Shown in pieces: positions 63,041-64,000 of a DNA stretch of 64,000 nucleotides; within the stretch, counting starts at the first letter, position 1; every line of letters begins with the position of its first letter. The notes under the pieces were generated by a model. It saw only the letters and a list, made by a program, of their open reading frames with translations, searched no databases and had not been told where the DNA came from. The position numbers and the translations under genes were made by a program. This DNA is from Amoeboaphelidium occidentale (taxonomy: Eukaryota; Aphelidiomycota; Aphelidea), in NCBI GenBank assembly GCA_023515795.1, contig JALGPX010000004.1, forward strand, positions 28,031-92,030, read 5' to 3'.

Positions 63041-63502
63041 AATAACTGGCCCTTCGCTACAGGATTAGTTCAAATAAAATCCAAATCTTACTGAGAAGAG
63101 CGTTACACGAATCGCCGATTTCTTGGCTGCGCTGGCGGAGACTATACAAGTAAATATGCGAGAATAATCACCTGTCTTTAACCACCAATTAAATTTTGCA
63201 GTTAGCTGACGAAACATCATGCACGATTCTTCCTGGAGAACGCAAGCGGTCTTTTACCTTCATTTGCATTCAAATCCAAGAAAACGTGTCTGATATTTCG
63301 TGCAGCGTTAATGTCCCTGTTCCAAACAGTTAAGCAATCTGAATTGCAGATTTTAACCGCCCATAACTTTGTCTGTTTCAACTCATGTAAACAGAAGGAA
63401 CATAACTTGCAGGATTCAGAGCGAGCTAGATCTACCCCCTTTAAGAGAGCGCATTCGCACTCCAGCTCGCAGCATGTAGACGCTTGAGCTGGAGCTCTGC
63501 GC
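63041..63502 (-). repeat. Dispersed repeat, copy 4 (long-tail type A)
   Basis: Inverted relative to copy 1 and about 110 bp longer, with the extra segment lying between two TGTC words. Shared tail AATAACTGGC, CTTCGCTACAGGATTAGTTC and shared core CCCTTTAAG, CTCCAGCTCGCAGCATGTAG, GAGCTCTGCGC. It starts 9 bp after the SIN3 stop codon. Confidence 0.82.
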
Positions 63503-63539
63503 AGTAATTTACTTCGTAAAAGATATACACCGAATATGT

Positions 63540-64000
63540 CTATTTCGATTGGAACTTTGAAATAGTATCAACCAATTTGTTAGCATCATCCGCATTCTTT
63601 GTCCTGGCAATGTACTTCTGCAGACACGGCTGTCCTTCTTGAATCTCAGGGACAACAATGAAAACATTGTAAATCTTTTTGTTCTCCGTTAAAGTAACAA
63701 TGACGCTGCTTCCAATAATAGAATTAATAGTAATCAAACCTTTTCCTTCTTGTCGAGCCAAAATTCTCACTTTACTTGGTTCGTTTTTATCTTGATTTAT
63801 CTTAATGAAATTAAAACCTAGATCCGACGAGCCTCCTTCTTTCCTGGTTTTCAAAATCTTCATCCTTACTTCAACTAGAGTAGTCTCGTGCTCTTCGCCT
63901 TCGCCAGACTTGAATTTTTCAGCAGCAGCTTCATCAATAACAGGTGGCTCCTCTTCGTCCTCATCTCCATCATTCCCGGTTGGCTTTTCTTGCACTGGAG
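63540..64000 (-). CDS. Ran-binding-domain nucleoporin, Nup50/Nup2-like, partial (5' end outside window)
   Basis: The frame is open to the window edge, so the N-terminal part is missing. About 150 residues show an acidic linker followed by a Ran-binding domain: ETTLVEVRMKILKTR, then NFIKINQDKN, VRILARQEGKGLITINS and KYIARTKNADDANKL. The pattern fits the C-terminal domain of Nup50/Nup2 better than RanBP1 (the fKF and RNRILMRRd motifs of RanBP1 are absent). It would assist importin-alpha/Cse1 cargo release, and CSE1 lies in this window. Confidence 0.65.
   Translation of the reverse strand, partial: PVQEKPTGNDGDEDEEEPPVIDEAAAEKFKSGEGEEHETTLVEVRMKILKTRKEGGSSDLGFNFIKINQDKNEPSKVRILARQEGKGLITINSIIGSSVIVTLTENKKIYNVFIVVPEIQEGQPCLQKYIARTKNADDANKLVDTISKFQSK

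Overview
This is a gene-dense nuclear segment from a eukaryote that is most likely a fungus or a close relative of fungi. The evidence is a Tim54-type mitochondrial import subunit, a fungal TRP-like/Flc-type membrane protein, a Bem3-type PX-PH-RhoGAP, a Sin3 with three PAH domains, and spliceosomal introns (30 reconstructed by eye; 29 are only 32-53 nt, some with TACTAAC or CTAAC branch sites). Very short introns, neighbouring genes that almost touch or overlap, secreted F-box/ankyrin-type proteins and a Fanzor gene would suit an early-diverging, possibly parasitic zoosporic lineage (chytrid, Rozella or aphelid-like). The species itself is an inference I cannot settle.

Layout. 1-8.3 kb: a partial Nup84/Nup107-like nucleoporin, ZNHIT3-like protein, two unnamed proteins, exportin Cse1, SUMO E2 Ubc9 and a Golgi-type glycosyltransferase-like protein. 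8.6-11.7 kb: a truncated secreted protein followed by a DNA-transposon graveyard (AT-rich repeat, hAT remnant, PIF/Harbinger pseudogene). 12-30.5 kb: housekeeping genes (prolyl 4-hydroxylase, prefoldin 1, beta'-COP, enoyl reductase Tsc13, pyruvate carboxylase, Tim54, mitochondrial uS8, cytosolic uL5, TRP-like channel, SmB, PX-PH protein). 30.6-42.8 kb: accessory stretch with a RING protein, Bem3, an Imp2-like protein, a PD-(D/E)XK fragment, a spliced Fanzor (eukaryotic TnpB, RNA-guided nuclease family) and unexplained repeated DNA. 42.8-46.3 kb: a large secreted protein and a signal-peptide/F-box/ankyrin protein. 46.3-64 kb: Lon protease (with an in-frame stop), a small secreted protein, aldose 1-epimerase, SET-MYND protein, WD40 protein, hemerythrin, sphingosine-1-phosphate lyase, membrane-anchored trehalase, Sin3 and a partial Ran-binding nucleoporin.

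Four copies of a modular dispersed repeat (core with a CTCCAGCTC/GAGCTGGAG stem) lie at 13.5, 32.1, 42.6 and 63.3 kb; two begin within about 10 bp of a stop codon. Every ambiguous base (single N at 9541, 31473, 38854, 39632, 40135 and 40923, and a 16-N run at 45326-45341) separates two near-identical direct repeats, so those duplications are probably unmerged contig overlaps or alleles rather than real tandem duplications. No rRNA, tRNA or CRISPR array was recognised, and no retrovirus-like or Polinton-like element was seen.
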